A DNA stretch of 64,000 nucleotides from Shimia sp040370365 (lineage in GTDB: Bacteria > Pseudomonadota > Alphaproteobacteria > Rhodobacterales > Rhodobacteraceae), in assembly GCF_040370365.1 (NCBI RefSeq), contig NZ_BAABWQ010000004.1, positions 248,001 to 312,000 on the forward strand, in the 5' to 3' direction. The position numbers and the translations under genes were made by a program. The notes below the pieces were generated by a model. The model saw only the letters and a program-made list of their open reading frames with translations, ran no database searches and had not been told where the DNA came from. Shown here one piece after another: positions 33,477-41,849 of the stretch (its first letter is position 1; each line of letters starts with the position of its first letter).

Positions 33477-34510
33477 CAGGTCTTCGCGCCGCTTTCCTGT
33501 CACAAGCAGACAGTTGCGAAGCGCTAGAGAGCCCTTTTATGGGACGTATCTTGCGCATGCTGCCAGACCTGATGGCGGACACGTCCGACCTAAGCCGACG
33601 ATGTGCCAGCTTTGAAGGTGAGCTCGGTCCCAGTGGTCACAGCTTGCCTTTGCGCATCGCCAGCGGTCTGCACGCTTTGGTTCTGCGGAGTGATGCTCCC
33701 AACCTCACCGCCGTTTACCCTCCCAATGACGTTTCAGATGACGTTTTGCGCACGGCTTTGCGTAACGCTTTGACCACACACGACACCTTTCTCACCAACT
33801 GGATCACCAACACACCGCAAACCAACGAAGTGCGGCGCAGCGCAGTTCTGATCGCAACAGCTCAGCTTTTGGCCGATCGTTTTGATCTCCCGTTTTCCGT
33901 GTCGGAAATGGGCGCCTCAGGCGGACTGAATCTGATGTTTGATCGTTTTCACCTTGCAGTGGGCAGCGGGTATGGCCCCCAAAGCAACGTTGTTCTCCAA
34001 CCAGATTGGCGCGGTCCATTGCCGGTGCAGGCACCACTGACCATCGCCGAGCGCCGTGGCGTGGACTTGCATCCTCTGGATAGCAAATCACCTGAACACG
34101 CCCTGCGTTTGTTGGCCTATCTGTGGCCTGATCAAACCGAGCGCATGATCCGCACCCGTGCAGCCATCGCACTTCAAGACGCCCCAGTGGATTCGGGAGA
34201 TGCAATCAACTGGTTGCAACATCGACTTCCAAATCACAAGGCCGGCCAAATTCATTTCATCTACACCACGGTGGCTTGGCAGTATTTCCCAGTGGACAGC
34301 CAGACCAAAGGCACCGCTCTGATCGCGGCTGCAGGTGCCAAAGCCACCAACGACGCACCATTGGCATGGCTGTCTTATGAAACTGATGGGAAAAAGAATG
34401 GCGCGGCGCTGACATTGCGTCTTTGGCCGGGCAATCACACCATCGAACTGGGCCGCGCAGATTTCCATGGCCGCTGGATCAATTGGACAGCGCCCACCCG
34501 CCTGCCCTAA
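33473..34510 (+). CDS. DUF2332 family protein
   Basis: 345 residues starting at TTG overlapping the pth stop (TTGA), so translation is probably coupled; a Met at residue 23 is an alternative. It matches the DUF2332 family: RCASFEGELGPSGHSLPLRIASGLHALVLR, QTNEVRRSAVLIATAQLLADRF, SEMGASGGLNLMFDRF (a Gly-rich loop like a methyltransferase motif I), and a C-terminal TLRLWPGNHTIELGRADFHGRWINW. The function is unknown; the GASGGLNL loop suggests a nucleotide-type ligand but this is inference. Confidence 0.8.
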   Translation: MTGLRAAFLSQADSCEALESPFMGRILRMLPDLMADTSDLSRRCASFEGELGPSGHSLPLRIASGLHALVLRSDAPNLTAVYPPNDVSDDVLRTALRNALTTHDTFLTNWITNTPQTNEVRRSAVLIATAQLLADRFDLPFSVSEMGASGGLNLMFDRFHLAVGSGYGPQSNVVLQPDWRGPLPVQAPLTIAERRGVDLHPLDSKSPEHALRLLAYLWPDQTERMIRTRAAIALQDAPVDSGDAINWLQHRLPNHKAGQIHFIYTTVAWQYFPVDSQTKGTALIAAAGAKATNDAPLAWLSYETDGKKNGAALTLRLWPGNHTIELGRADFHGRWINWTAPTRLP

Positions 34511-34589
34511 CGTCACCGTTGCGGCAATAGGTTTGAGAGTGCTCAACTCGCGCAGATCGTTTGAGCGGTGAGATGGGGAGACATCATTG

Positions 34590-35753
34590 ATGCGTAGTTT
34601 TGGCAAGTGGCTGGGTCGGGTTCTGGTATTTTTGGTACTGGTGGCAGCAGCGATCTACTTTGTGAAACGAGAAGAAATCACACGCCTTTTGGCTGTGAAT
34701 TCTCTTTTTGCCGAAGAAAAAATTGTCAGTAACTTCTCCCATATGGACACACTTTTCCTTTCCGCAGAGGTGCCCAAAGGAGAGTCACCTGCCAGCCCTT
34801 TGCCTCAAGGCGTCATGATGGAAATGCCAGAAGGCTTTGACACATGGCTCACCGCACGTGCGGTCACCAGCTTTGTGGTCTTAAAGGACGGGGGCATTGT
34901 GCATGAGAGCTATCATCAAGGCACCACAGCCGAAGATCGCAAGATCAGCTGGTCAGTGGCCAAATCCTATCTCTCCTCTTTGATGGGGATTATTGTGGAT
35001 GAGGGTCTGGTAAACTTGGATGATCCGGTCACCAAATACGCACCAATTCTTGAAGGCTCCGCATATGATGGCGCCTCTGTGCTGAACGTATTGCAGATGT
35101 CGTCGGGTGTTACATTCGATGAAGATTACTTGGATTTTAATAGTGATATCAACAGAATGGGGCGCGTTCTTGCATTGGGCGGCACCATGGACGGATTTGC
35201 CGCAGGTCTTCAGGAGACCTTCGTCGACCCCGGCGTGCAGATGCAATACGTGTCCATTGACACCCATGTCCTCAGCATGGTGATCCGCGGGGCCACAGGC
35301 CGATCCATCCCCGATTTGCTCAGCGAAAAAATTATCGCCAAGCTGGGTTATGAACAAAGCCCCTTCTATGTCACCGATGGTGAGGGTGTGGCCTTTGTGC
35401 TTGGTGGTCTCAACATCCGTGCGCGCGACTACGCCCGTTTTGGCCAGATGGTTTTGCAAGAAGGTTCCTACAACGGGCAGCAAGTGGTGCCCGCCGATTG
35501 GCTTGCCGCCGCAACCGTGCCCAGTGCAAAAACCAAACCCGGCAAACTTCACTACGGCTACCAATGGTGGATGCCCAAAGATCCGCGCGAGGGCGAGTTC
35601 TTTGGTATCGGGGTCTATGGTCAATACATCTATATCAACCGCCCCGCAGGGGTTGTGATTGCCGTGAACTCCACAGATCGCAAGTTTAAAGAAAGTGGCG
35701 TAACCGACGGCAACATCGCCCTGTTCCGCGAAATTGCAGCAACGGCGCAATAA
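34590..35753 (+). CDS. Class C beta-lactamase/CubicO-like serine hydrolase
   Basis: 387 residues from the ATG at 34590 with GGGGAG upstream. An N-terminal membrane segment (LGRVLVFLVLVAAAIYFV) anchors or exports it. The catalytic SxxK is SWSVAKSYLSSLMG near residue 130; the second motif position carries YVS rather than YxN, and the third region is LHYGYQWW. The family comprises serine hydrolases (esterases, peptidases, amidases) with the penicillin-binding-protein fold; few are real beta-lactamases. It is a single gene and its substrate cannot be read from context. Confidence 0.83.
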   Translation: MRSFGKWLGRVLVFLVLVAAAIYFVKREEITRLLAVNSLFAEEKIVSNFSHMDTLFLSAEVPKGESPASPLPQGVMMEMPEGFDTWLTARAVTSFVVLKDGGIVHESYHQGTTAEDRKISWSVAKSYLSSLMGIIVDEGLVNLDDPVTKYAPILEGSAYDGASVLNVLQMSSGVTFDEDYLDFNSDINRMGRVLALGGTMDGFAAGLQETFVDPGVQMQYVSIDTHVLSMVIRGATGRSIPDLLSEKIIAKLGYEQSPFYVTDGEGVAFVLGGLNIRARDYARFGQMVLQEGSYNGQQVVPADWLAAATVPSAKTKPGKLHYGYQWWMPKDPREGEFFGIGVYGQYIYINRPAGVVIAVNSTDRKFKESGVTDGNIALFREIAATAQ

Positions 35754-35896
35754 GCCTAAGCCTGAGCCGCTGGACAGCCTTAAAGCACGAACCGCGCTCA
35801 ATTCGCATGCGCGGTTCTGGTTCTTTGTACACACATGTTTTTGTTGATCCCTAGTTTGCGTTGCCCAAAGCAAACCACCTGTGCAAAGCTGCCTCC

Positions 35897-36274
35897 ATGA
35901 TAGAGAAAGATGCATCCATCAATGTGTTGGGCGGCGATCTATCGCCCTGCTCCAGTGACCCGGTTACCGGGTTCTTCCGGGACGGACATTGCAACACCTG
36001 CGCACAAGACACCGGCAGCCATACGGTCTGTGCAGTGATGACCGCCGAGTTTCTCGCCTATTCCAAATACGTGGGCAACGACCTGTCTACCCCACGCCCT
36101 GAATTCAATTTCTCAGGACTAAAACCAGGCGATCAATGGTGTCTTTGCGCCGCGCGGTTTCTGCAGGCCCATGACGAAGGTTGCGCCCCCAAAGCCAATC
36201 TTGAGGGCACCCATCAGCGCGCGCTCGACATCGTGCCGCTGCGTGTGCTTCAACAACATGCGGTGACGGACTAA
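35897..36274 (+). CDS. DUF2237 family protein
   Basis: 125 residues from the ATG at 35897; a longer frame opens with TTG at 35861. It matches the DUF2237 family well: NVLGGDLSPCSSDPVTGFFRDGHCNTCAQDTGSHTVCAVMTAEFLAYSKYVGNDLSTPRPEFNF, then KPGDQWCLCAARFLQAHDEGCAPKANLEGTH. It is rich in conserved Cys and His (eight Cys), consistent with metal or cluster binding, although the family function is unknown. Its stop codon overlaps the stop of the convergent LuxR gene. Confidence 0.85.
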   Translation: MIEKDASINVLGGDLSPCSSDPVTGFFRDGHCNTCAQDTGSHTVCAVMTAEFLAYSKYVGNDLSTPRPEFNFSGLKPGDQWCLCAARFLQAHDEGCAPKANLEGTHQRALDIVPLRVLQQHAVTD

Positions 36275-36756
36275 GTCGCCTCCGCCAGGAGATCGTCCAA
36301 AAACAGGCTCATCAGTTGCGCACGGCCTGTCACACCGGCTTTGCGATAAATCGCATTGCACTGTGCCTTCACTGTGCCCTCCGATGTATTGCGCAATCCA
36401 GCGATCTCTTGAATCGACATGCCTTTGATAGAAAACAGCGCCACATCACGTTCGGCAGGAGTCAGACGCCATTCCGTGAAACTCGCCTCCATGTGATCGC
36501 GAAATGCCAATTGCACCTGCGCGAGGCTGGCCTCGGCCCGAGCACGCGCGCGCATCGTTTGCCGCATCGCCACGCCACCCAGAACCGCGCCGAGCAACAG
36601 GCCCAGCGCAGCGCCGATTTCCAACATCTCGCGAAATTGCCAAGAGATTGGTGCGCTGCGTGCACCAACAAGCGTCAAAACGATATCGCTGAGAAAAAAC
36701 AAAGCGAACAGGCATTGCAGCGCCAACAACGCAAACAGCAGAACAGCAGACTTCAC
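36271..36756 (-). CDS. Membrane-anchored LuxR-type regulator
   Basis: 161 residues starting at GTG with GAGGG upstream. Two transmembrane helices (AVLLFALLALQCLFALFFLSDIVLTLVG; EMLEIGAALGLLLGAVLGGVAMRQTM) are followed by a short linker and a C-terminal LuxR/GerE helix-turn-helix: WRLTPAERDVALFSIKGMSIQEIAGLRNTSEGTVKAQCNAIYRKAGVTGRAQLMSLFLDDLL. There is no receiver or autoinducer domain, so signals would act through the membrane part or partner proteins. The gene is the last of a minus-strand run of three PepSY-like genes, 30 bases after the nearest, suggesting that those proteins are its targets or modulators. Confidence 0.8.
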   Translation of the reverse strand: MKSAVLLFALLALQCLFALFFLSDIVLTLVGARSAPISWQFREMLEIGAALGLLLGAVLGGVAMRQTMRARARAEASLAQVQLAFRDHMEASFTEWRLTPAERDVALFSIKGMSIQEIAGLRNTSEGTVKAQCNAIYRKAGVTGRAQLMSLFLDDLLAEAT

Positions 36757-36786
36757 AGCACGCCCTCAAATGGCTCACCAACCCCG

Positions 36787-37272
36787 TCAGTCATCGTGAC
36801 GATCATCTTCGTCCCCGTCTGTATCGGTACGGTCGCCGTCGTCGCCGGTTTCGCCATGATCTGAGCCATTCCCTCGCCGATCTCCGTCACCGTCACGCTC
36901 CAAAGGTTCCGCCGGTGGCGGTCGAGGTCGCTCATCTCTCTCGTCGCCCCCCGAAGGCATTGGTGCGCGGCGAACGTCTTCCTCATCGTCGCGCTTCGAC
37001 CCGCCCAACACATGATGATCGTCATCATCCTCCCAGTAGTCGCGCAAAATCTCCCCAGTGCGCGGGTTCACAATGATTTCCCGCTCCATGGTTCCCTTGT
37101 ATGCCTCAATCCGCATACGCCCCAGCCACGTCCGGCTGACTTCGATTTCCGTGTAGCCTTGAGACTTTAAATGGCGAGCGATGGCATCCGTCCGAGACTC
37201 AGCAAGCGCCGCCCCAGCAAAGAGGGTCACCACCGCCGCCGCGGCTGCCAATTTCAAAGTCATAATTTGCAT
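36787..37272 (-). CDS. Exported PepSY-like protein with acidic tail (copy A)
   Basis: 161 residues from the ATG at 37272 (AGGAA upstream). The signal peptide is MQIMTLKLAAAAAVVTLFAGAALA. A compact PepSY-like unit follows (AIARHLKSQGYTEIEVSRTWLGRMRIEAYKGTMEREIIVNPRTGEILRDYW). The remaining ~80 residues are disordered and very rich in Asp, Glu, Arg, Pro and Gly (DGDGDRRGNGSDHGETGDDGDRTDTDGDEDDRHDD), a plausible divalent-metal-binding tail. PepSY units bind or inhibit periplasmic partners. It is one of three related genes in tandem. Confidence 0.7.
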   Translation of the reverse strand: MQIMTLKLAAAAAVVTLFAGAALAESRTDAIARHLKSQGYTEIEVSRTWLGRMRIEAYKGTMEREIIVNPRTGEILRDYWEDDDDHHVLGGSKRDDEEDVRRAPMPSGGDERDERPRPPPAEPLERDGDGDRRGNGSDHGETGDDGDRTDTDGDEDDRHDD

Positions 37273-37402
37273 GCACGGGTTCCTAGTTTGGTCGGCACCG
37301 GGGGACGCGGTGCCGACCATCTGAAGACTTTCTCGACCTGATATCATTTAACCGAACCGTGAGTGGATGGCAAAATCAGGTTTCCACTTCGGCTTTCACC
37401 CC

Positions 37403-37753
37403 TTACGCGTCTTCAGTTTCCTTCGAGATGGCATCGTCATGATCTTCGACGTCATCAGAAGCCTCATCACCGTCGTCATCGTCATCGTCGTCGTCGTGGT
37501 CGTCATCGTCATCGTGGTCCTGCTCAAACTCCTGCGATACAACCTCCTCAGTGGCGGCCAGATAGATAGTCTCAACCTCTTGGCCGTCTTTCTTACCTTC
37601 AACTTTCAGCTGACCATCAATCAGCGCAATTTCGATGTCGGTGTATCCGTCAGCCACCATGGCGGCCTCGATGCGCTCAGCAAAGGTCTCAGCGTGCACC
37701 TGTACGCCCAAACCAATGGCAATTACGGATGATGTCAAAAGAATGCGTTTCAT
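37403..37753 (-). CDS. Exported PepSY-like protein with poly-Asp tail (copy B)
   Basis: 116 residues. The signal peptide is MKRILLTSSVIAIGLGVQVHA. A short PepSY-like unit (AERIEAAMVADGYTDIEIALIDGQLKVEGKKDGQEVETIYLAATEEVV) is followed by an Asp/His run (HDDDDDHDDDDDDDDGDEASDD) encoded by a GAC/GAT repeat. The GYTDIE core matches GYTEIE of copy A and GYRDVE of copy C. AGGAG lies before the ATG. The tail is a likely calcium or metal-binding region and may be variable in length. Confidence 0.7.
   Translation of the reverse strand: MKRILLTSSVIAIGLGVQVHAETFAERIEAAMVADGYTDIEIALIDGQLKVEGKKDGQEVETIYLAATEEVVSQEFEQDHDDDDDHDDDDDDDDGDEASDDVEDHDDAISKETEDA
37470..37518. repeat. Trinucleotide repeat encoding poly-Asp
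   Basis: Imperfect GTC/ATC (plus strand) repeats over about 50 bases, giving GAC/GAT codons in copy B. Such tracts can change length by slippage in steps of one codon. Confidence 0.7.
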
Positions 37754-37905
37754 AGGGTTCTCCTAAATTTTGGTATGGCACACCGTGAGTGGCGTCGCTG
37801 TCCATACTTGGGAGGACTCAGTGCCTTCGCCTATCAGCCGCGCGTTTATATGCCTGCCCTCTTTCCCCAGGTTTACGCCTCTAAACAAAAGTTTATCCTC
37901 TGCCA

Positions 37906-38187
37906 TCACAACACAAAACGCCGCCGTTTTGCGGGTTGGTCATCCTGGCGCACACGCGCGTCTCTGGCACCCGCGCCAAAATCTGGTGACGACATGTATT
38001 GAACCCGCCGTGCGCCTCCCACGGTGCCTGCAACCACTTTCACCTGCACTTCGTTTAAGACGCATTCAACGTCACGATATCCCTGAGTCTGCATCGACGA
38101 CGCAACCTGAGCTGCCAAACGAATGGTCCGTGCCAAAGCGGTCTCATTTCGTGTTGTCGGCTGGGCCGATCTCTTTGGCGACGTCAT
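37906..38187 (-). CDS. PepSY-like small protein without signal peptide (copy C)
   Basis: 93 residues from an ATG with AAAGGAGAGTGCC upstream, a strong binding site. The centre (LAAQVASSMQTQGYRDVECVLNEVQVKVVAGTVGGARRVQYMSSPD) follows the same pattern as copies A and B: helix, GY-[RT]-[DE]-[VI]-E, strand, strand. The ends are basic and no signal peptide is visible, so this copy would be cytosolic unless the start is misread. It is the first gene of the minus-strand run and 152 bases from copy B. Family membership is my inference from the shared pattern. Confidence 0.55.
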   Translation of the reverse strand: MTSPKRSAQPTTRNETALARTIRLAAQVASSMQTQGYRDVECVLNEVQVKVVAGTVGGARRVQYMSSPDFGAGARDARVRQDDQPAKRRRFVL

Positions 38188-38315
38188 GGCACTCTCCTTT
38201 ATTCAAGTCTTTGGCCCTTGGTTTGGTCAAAGGTCCTGCTGCCAGACTAACGCGTTTCCCCAAACGCACACCTGTGCGTCGGTAGAGGTTTTTATCTTTA
38301 GGTTAGTTTTGCGCG

Positions 38316-38347
38316 CAAAAGAAAAAGGGCGCCCTCAGCAAGCGCCC
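38316..38347 (-). terminator. Terminator of trpB
   Basis: On the minus strand GGGCGC, nine-base loop, GCGCCC, then TTTTTCTTTT, just after the trpB stop. Confidence 0.85.
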
Positions 38348-38375
38348 CTCCCTATCATCAAAATCTGCAAAGCCC

Positions 38376-39629
38376 TTAGTCGGCCGCACGCCCTTCAGTA
38401 TCGGACATGTCAAAGCCAAGATGGCGCGCGACGGTCTGCACGTCTTTGTCGCCACGTCCACACATGTTCATGACAAGGATGTGGTCTTTGGGCAAATCAC
38501 CCGCAATCTTCATGACGTGTGCAAGCGCATGGCTTGGTTCCAATGCCGGAATAATGCCTTCCATGGAGCAAGAGAACTGGAACGCTTCCAAAGCTTCTTT
38601 GTCGGTGATCGACACATATTGTGCGCGACCGGTGTCGTTCAGCCAGCTGTGCTCAGGGCCGATACCCGGGTAATCCAAACCGGCAGAAATTGAATACCCT
38701 TCAAGAATCTGGCCATCGTCATCCTGCAATAGATAGGTCCGGTTGCCATGCAGCACGCCCGGGCGCCCGCCAGTCAGCGACGCGCAATGTTCCATTTTTT
38801 CATCCACGCCGCGTCCACCGGCCTCAACACCAATGATGTTGACCTCTTTGTCATCAAGGAACGGATAAAACAGACCCATCGCATTGGAGCCACCGCCAAT
38901 CGCTGCAATCACCGTATCCGGCAAACGACCCTCGCCTTCTTGCTCCGCCAACTGCCAGCGCACTTCTTTGCCGATAATAGATTGGAAATCTCGCACCATT
39001 GCCGGATAGGGATGTGGTCCTGCCACGGTCCCGATACAATAAAACGTGTCGCGCACATTGGTCACCCAATCACGCAGCGCATCATTCATCGCGTCCTTGA
39101 GCGTGCCACGACCAGACGTAACTGGCACCACTTCTGCACCCAGCAACCGCATACGGAACACGTTGGGCGCTTGGCGCTGAACATCATGCGCGCCCATATA
39201 GACCACACACTTCAGGCCAAACTTGGCACAGACGGTGGCTGTCGCCACACCATGCTGGCCCGCGCCGGTTTCGGCAATAATGCGTGTCTTGCCCATGCGC
39301 CGCGCCAAAATGATCTGGCCCAACACGTTGTTCACCTTGTGGGCACCCGTGTGGTTCAACTCATCTCGCTTCAGATAGATTTTTGCGCCGCCAAGCTCTT
39401 CTGTCATCCGCGATGCGAAATACAGCGGGCTGGGACGTCCGACATAGTGTTTCCAAAGGTCGTTCATCTCCGCCCAGAAAGTCGGATCATCCTTGGCCTT
39501 TTCATACTCGGCCTCCAACTCCAAGATAAGCGGCATCAGCGTTTCGCTTACAAAGCGCCCGCCAAAGTCGCCAAACCGCCCGTTCTCGTCGGGACCAGTC
39601 ATGAAGCTGTTGAAAAGATCGTTGGACAT
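38376..39629 (-). CDS. trpB: Tryptophan synthase beta chain
   Basis: 417 residues from the ATG at 39629 (AGGGAGAG upstream). It condenses indole and serine to tryptophan with pyridoxal phosphate. Landmarks are FGDFGGRFVSETLMP, the PLP lysine in HTGAHKVNN (Lys98), AGQHGVATATV, the phosphate site AAIGGGSNAMG, and EGIIPALEPSHA. In related genomes trpB directly follows trpF; here a LysR gene and a small gene are placed between. trpA is not in the window. Confidence 0.98.
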   Translation of the reverse strand: MSNDLFNSFMTGPDENGRFGDFGGRFVSETLMPLILELEAEYEKAKDDPTFWAEMNDLWKHYVGRPSPLYFASRMTEELGGAKIYLKRDELNHTGAHKVNNVLGQIILARRMGKTRIIAETGAGQHGVATATVCAKFGLKCVVYMGAHDVQRQAPNVFRMRLLGAEVVPVTSGRGTLKDAMNDALRDWVTNVRDTFYCIGTVAGPHPYPAMVRDFQSIIGKEVRWQLAEQEGEGRLPDTVIAAIGGGSNAMGLFYPFLDDKEVNIIGVEAGGRGVDEKMEHCASLTGGRPGVLHGNRTYLLQDDDGQILEGYSISAGLDYPGIGPEHSWLNDTGRAQYVSITDKEALEAFQFSCSMEGIIPALEPSHALAHVMKIAGDLPKDHILVMNMCGRGDKDVQTVARHLGFDMSDTEGRAAD

Positions 39630-39726
39630 ATGCGTCTCTCCCTTGCGTCGCATGTACCTAAAACGCCGCGCATAGGGAGAGCAAGCGCAAAGCGCGCTGA
39701 CATGGTGTCGCCAGACAAAAGGCGTC

Positions 39727-40554
39727 TCAATCCCGCGCGGTCAGGATCTTCGCCACAGCATCCAGTGCCGCGCGAATAGGCGGATCGTGGCGCGCCTCAT
39801 GATGACACACCAGCCACTCGTCATTGGTCAGCTCTTCAATCACCGGACTCACTTGGTGCAGCCCCGGCATGTCAAGCGCGGCAGTTGTCGAAACCACAAT
39901 CCGACCCACCCCGGCCTGTGCCAAATGCATCAACGTAAAAGGAGAGCTCGCTGTTGTGAGAATTTCATCAGCATGGTTCGCATGTATCCAACGCGTTGAC
40001 GCCGTCGGGTCTGGGCCTTGTCGAAAGGTCACATACCCCGTCACCTGCTCAGAGCTCGCAAACTCGGCGAACTCAACTTTCCGCGTTCTGCGCCCGGCCA
40101 ACCACGGCTGGTCCGGTCGCCGATTGCGCACGCCAATGTCCGCATCCCGGCGCGCGATATCAAGCATTTTGGACCCTTCCACAAATTCCAGGCGCCACGG
40201 ATCCTTCTGGCTCCATACCGTTGCTAAGCGGCGCGCAATAAAACCTGCCGTCAGGCTCCCCGCCGTCAGACGCACACGCACCGCCTCCGGGTTGCTCAGC
40301 ACCCGCGTAAGCCGTGCACGCACCGCCCGTAGATCGTCCAATTGGTCCAGCAATGCACGCCCTTCAGTGGTCAGCGCATATCCGCGTGGCCCGCGCTCAA
40401 AAAGCTTGCGCCCCAACTGTCGCTCCAACGCGGCCATCTTCCGGCTAAGGGTTGGAACGGTCGCGCCTGTGCGCCGCGCCGCGCCCGCCAAACCGCCGGT
40501 CTCAGCCACATCCACAAACAAAGCCAAATCATCTAAGGGCGGAGATTGTTCCAT
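39727..40554 (-). CDS. LysR-family transcriptional regulator
   Basis: 275 residues, slightly short for the family. The N-terminal winged helix-turn-helix is LDDLALFVDVAETGGLAGAARRTGATVPTLSRKMAALERQLGRKLFERGPRGYALTTEGRALLDQ. The rest is a reduced LysR substrate-binding domain (VRLTAGSLTAGFIARRL...). The inducer is unknown. It is divergent from a small gene at 40646, with a symmetrical site between them, and is placed between trpF and trpB on the trp strand, apparently an insertion into a conserved gene order. Confidence 0.88.
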   Translation of the reverse strand: MEQSPPLDDLALFVDVAETGGLAGAARRTGATVPTLSRKMAALERQLGRKLFERGPRGYALTTEGRALLDQLDDLRAVRARLTRVLSNPEAVRVRLTAGSLTAGFIARRLATVWSQKDPWRLEFVEGSKMLDIARRDADIGVRNRRPDQPWLAGRRTRKVEFAEFASSEQVTGYVTFRQGPDPTASTRWIHANHADEILTTASSPFTLMHLAQAGVGRIVVSTTAALDMPGLHQVSPVIEELTNDEWLVCHHEARHDPPIRAALDAVAKILTARD

Positions 40555-40570
40555 TTTTGAAATTAAACTC

Positions 40571-40587
40571 TCAGATTATCACTCTGA
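40571..40587. promoter_or_regulatory. Putative LysR binding site
   Basis: TCAGA-TTATCAC-TCTGA, a 17-base dyad in the 91-base gap between the LysR start and the divergent small gene, as expected for a LysR regulator controlling itself and its neighbour. Confidence 0.5.
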
Positions 40588-40645
40588 TATTGAAATAACA
40601 CTGAAGGCATACTGGTCAAGATAATTCTCCTCAGGAGTCCTCCCA

Positions 40646-40891
40646 ATGAACCTCGTTTACCCTCCAAAACGGCCAATGCCATATCAACCGCCAACTGGGT
40701 TTGCCAAAGAGCGGACGCTCTTTGAGGCCAAAGCCCGGGCACTAAAAAAGCGTCAACAACTGCGACGCCTTGCGTTGATGAGACTCTGGATCCAAGATCC
40801 GCGACGCGCTCTAAACCGCGTGCAACGCCGCTTTCATAAAGGCGCGGATCATACCGGCGTCTTTCACACCAGGCGCGCTTTCGACACCTGA
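40646..40891 (+). CDS. Small basic protein divergent from LysR gene
   Basis: 81 residues, strongly basic (KARALKKRQQLRRLALMRLWIQDPRRALNRVQRRFHK). The ATG has AGGAG 11 bases upstream, a little far. The last 81 bases run antisense into the 3' end of trpF, which argues some caution. Support is the divergent position next to a LysR gene with a dyad between them. No family recognised. Confidence 0.4.
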   Translation: MNLVYPPKRPMPYQPPTGFAKERTLFEAKARALKKRQQLRRLALMRLWIQDPRRALNRVQRRFHKGADHTGVFHTRRAFDT

Positions 40892-41455
40892 GGACAGGTC
40901 CAGTTGACGCGCACCGGTCATTTGCATCGCTTCTGCCACATTGTCCACGGTCAACCCACCGGCCAGCATCCACGGGCACGGCCAGTATTTGCGGTTCACC
41001 AAACGCCAATCAAACGACAGCCCATTGCCGCCGGGGAGCTCCGCAGTCTTCGGCGGCTTGGCATCCACCAAGAGCTGATCCGCCACAGCCCCGTAGATGT
41101 CAATCTTGGCCACGTCTTCAGCATCTGCAATGCCAATAGCCTTCATCACCGGCAGACCATAGCGTGCGCGCACTTCGCCAACACGTTCTGGGCTTTCGTT
41201 GCCATGTAGCTGCAACATGTCCAACGGTACCGTCTCAACCAGCTGGTCCAGAAAGGCGTTGTCCGCATTTACCGTCAGCGCCACCTTAGCCACACCAACC
41301 GGCACATCGATTGCAAGCATGCGCGCCTGCTCAAGGCCAACGTTGCGCGGTGATTTCTCAAAGAACACAAACCCAACATAGGCTGCACCAGCCTCCGCCG
41401 CCGCAGCCACATGTTCAGGCTGTTTGAGCCCGCAAATCTTTACCCGAATGTCCAT
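40811..41455 (-). CDS. trpF: Phosphoribosylanthranilate isomerase
   Basis: 214 residues, third step of tryptophan synthesis, a (beta/alpha)8 barrel. The catalytic Cys is in VKICGLKQPEHV (Cys8), the family Asp lies in the later barrel, and LAGGLTVDNVAEAM plus LDLSSGVESAPGVKD form the phosphate site. It follows lapA on the same strand after 39 bases, part of the ihfB-lapA-trpF order common in Rhodobacteraceae. Confidence 0.96.
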   Translation of the reverse strand: MDIRVKICGLKQPEHVAAAAEAGAAYVGFVFFEKSPRNVGLEQARMLAIDVPVGVAKVALTVNADNAFLDQLVETVPLDMLQLHGNESPERVGEVRARYGLPVMKAIGIADAEDVAKIDIYGAVADQLLVDAKPPKTAELPGGNGLSFDWRLVNRKYWPCPWMLAGGLTVDNVAEAMQMTGARQLDLSSGVESAPGVKDAGMIRAFMKAALHAV

Positions 41456-41494
41456 GAACGTGCCCTACCTGACCGCACGGCCAAAGCAAAGAGG

Positions 41495-41845
41495 TCAGCT
41501 GGCTTCATCCAACAAAGCCAGAACCTCGTCTTTGTTTTCAGCCTCACGGCCTTTCAAACGGCGCACTTCACGTTTGGTCTGATGCAGCTCTTTCTCGGTC
41601 TTGCTCTTTTGAGAGCGCATCCGGTGCTCCCGCATCCATTCCCACACAAAACCGATCATCAGCCCGACAACAATGGCGCCAAAAATCACCGCAAACAGTG
41701 GCAATTGCGCCGTATGGTTCAGACCCAACAAATCACTGACAGCCCCCGGCAACAGCGTCAGGGTTACGGTGTCGCGATTGGCCAAAGCAACCGCAACCAA
41801 AACGACAGCCAAGCTGCCGAGAAACGCATAGCGCACATACCGCAT
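41495..41845 (-). CDS. LapA-domain membrane protein
   Basis: 116 residues with two transmembrane helices (YVRYAFLGSLAVVLVAVALANRDTVTLTLLP; LPLFAVIFGAIVVGLMIGFVWEW) followed by a basic coiled coil (EHRMRSQKSKTEKELHQTKREVRRLKGREAENKDEV), the LapA (formerly DUF1049) layout. In E. coli LapA/LapB act in lipopolysaccharide assembly; no lapB is adjacent here. It starts four bases after the ihfB stop. Confidence 0.88.
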   Translation of the reverse strand: MRYVRYAFLGSLAVVLVAVALANRDTVTLTLLPGAVSDLLGLNHTAQLPLFAVIFGAIVVGLMIGFVWEWMREHRMRSQKSKTEKELHQTKREVRRLKGREAENKDEVLALLDEAS

Positions 41846-41849
41846 GAGG

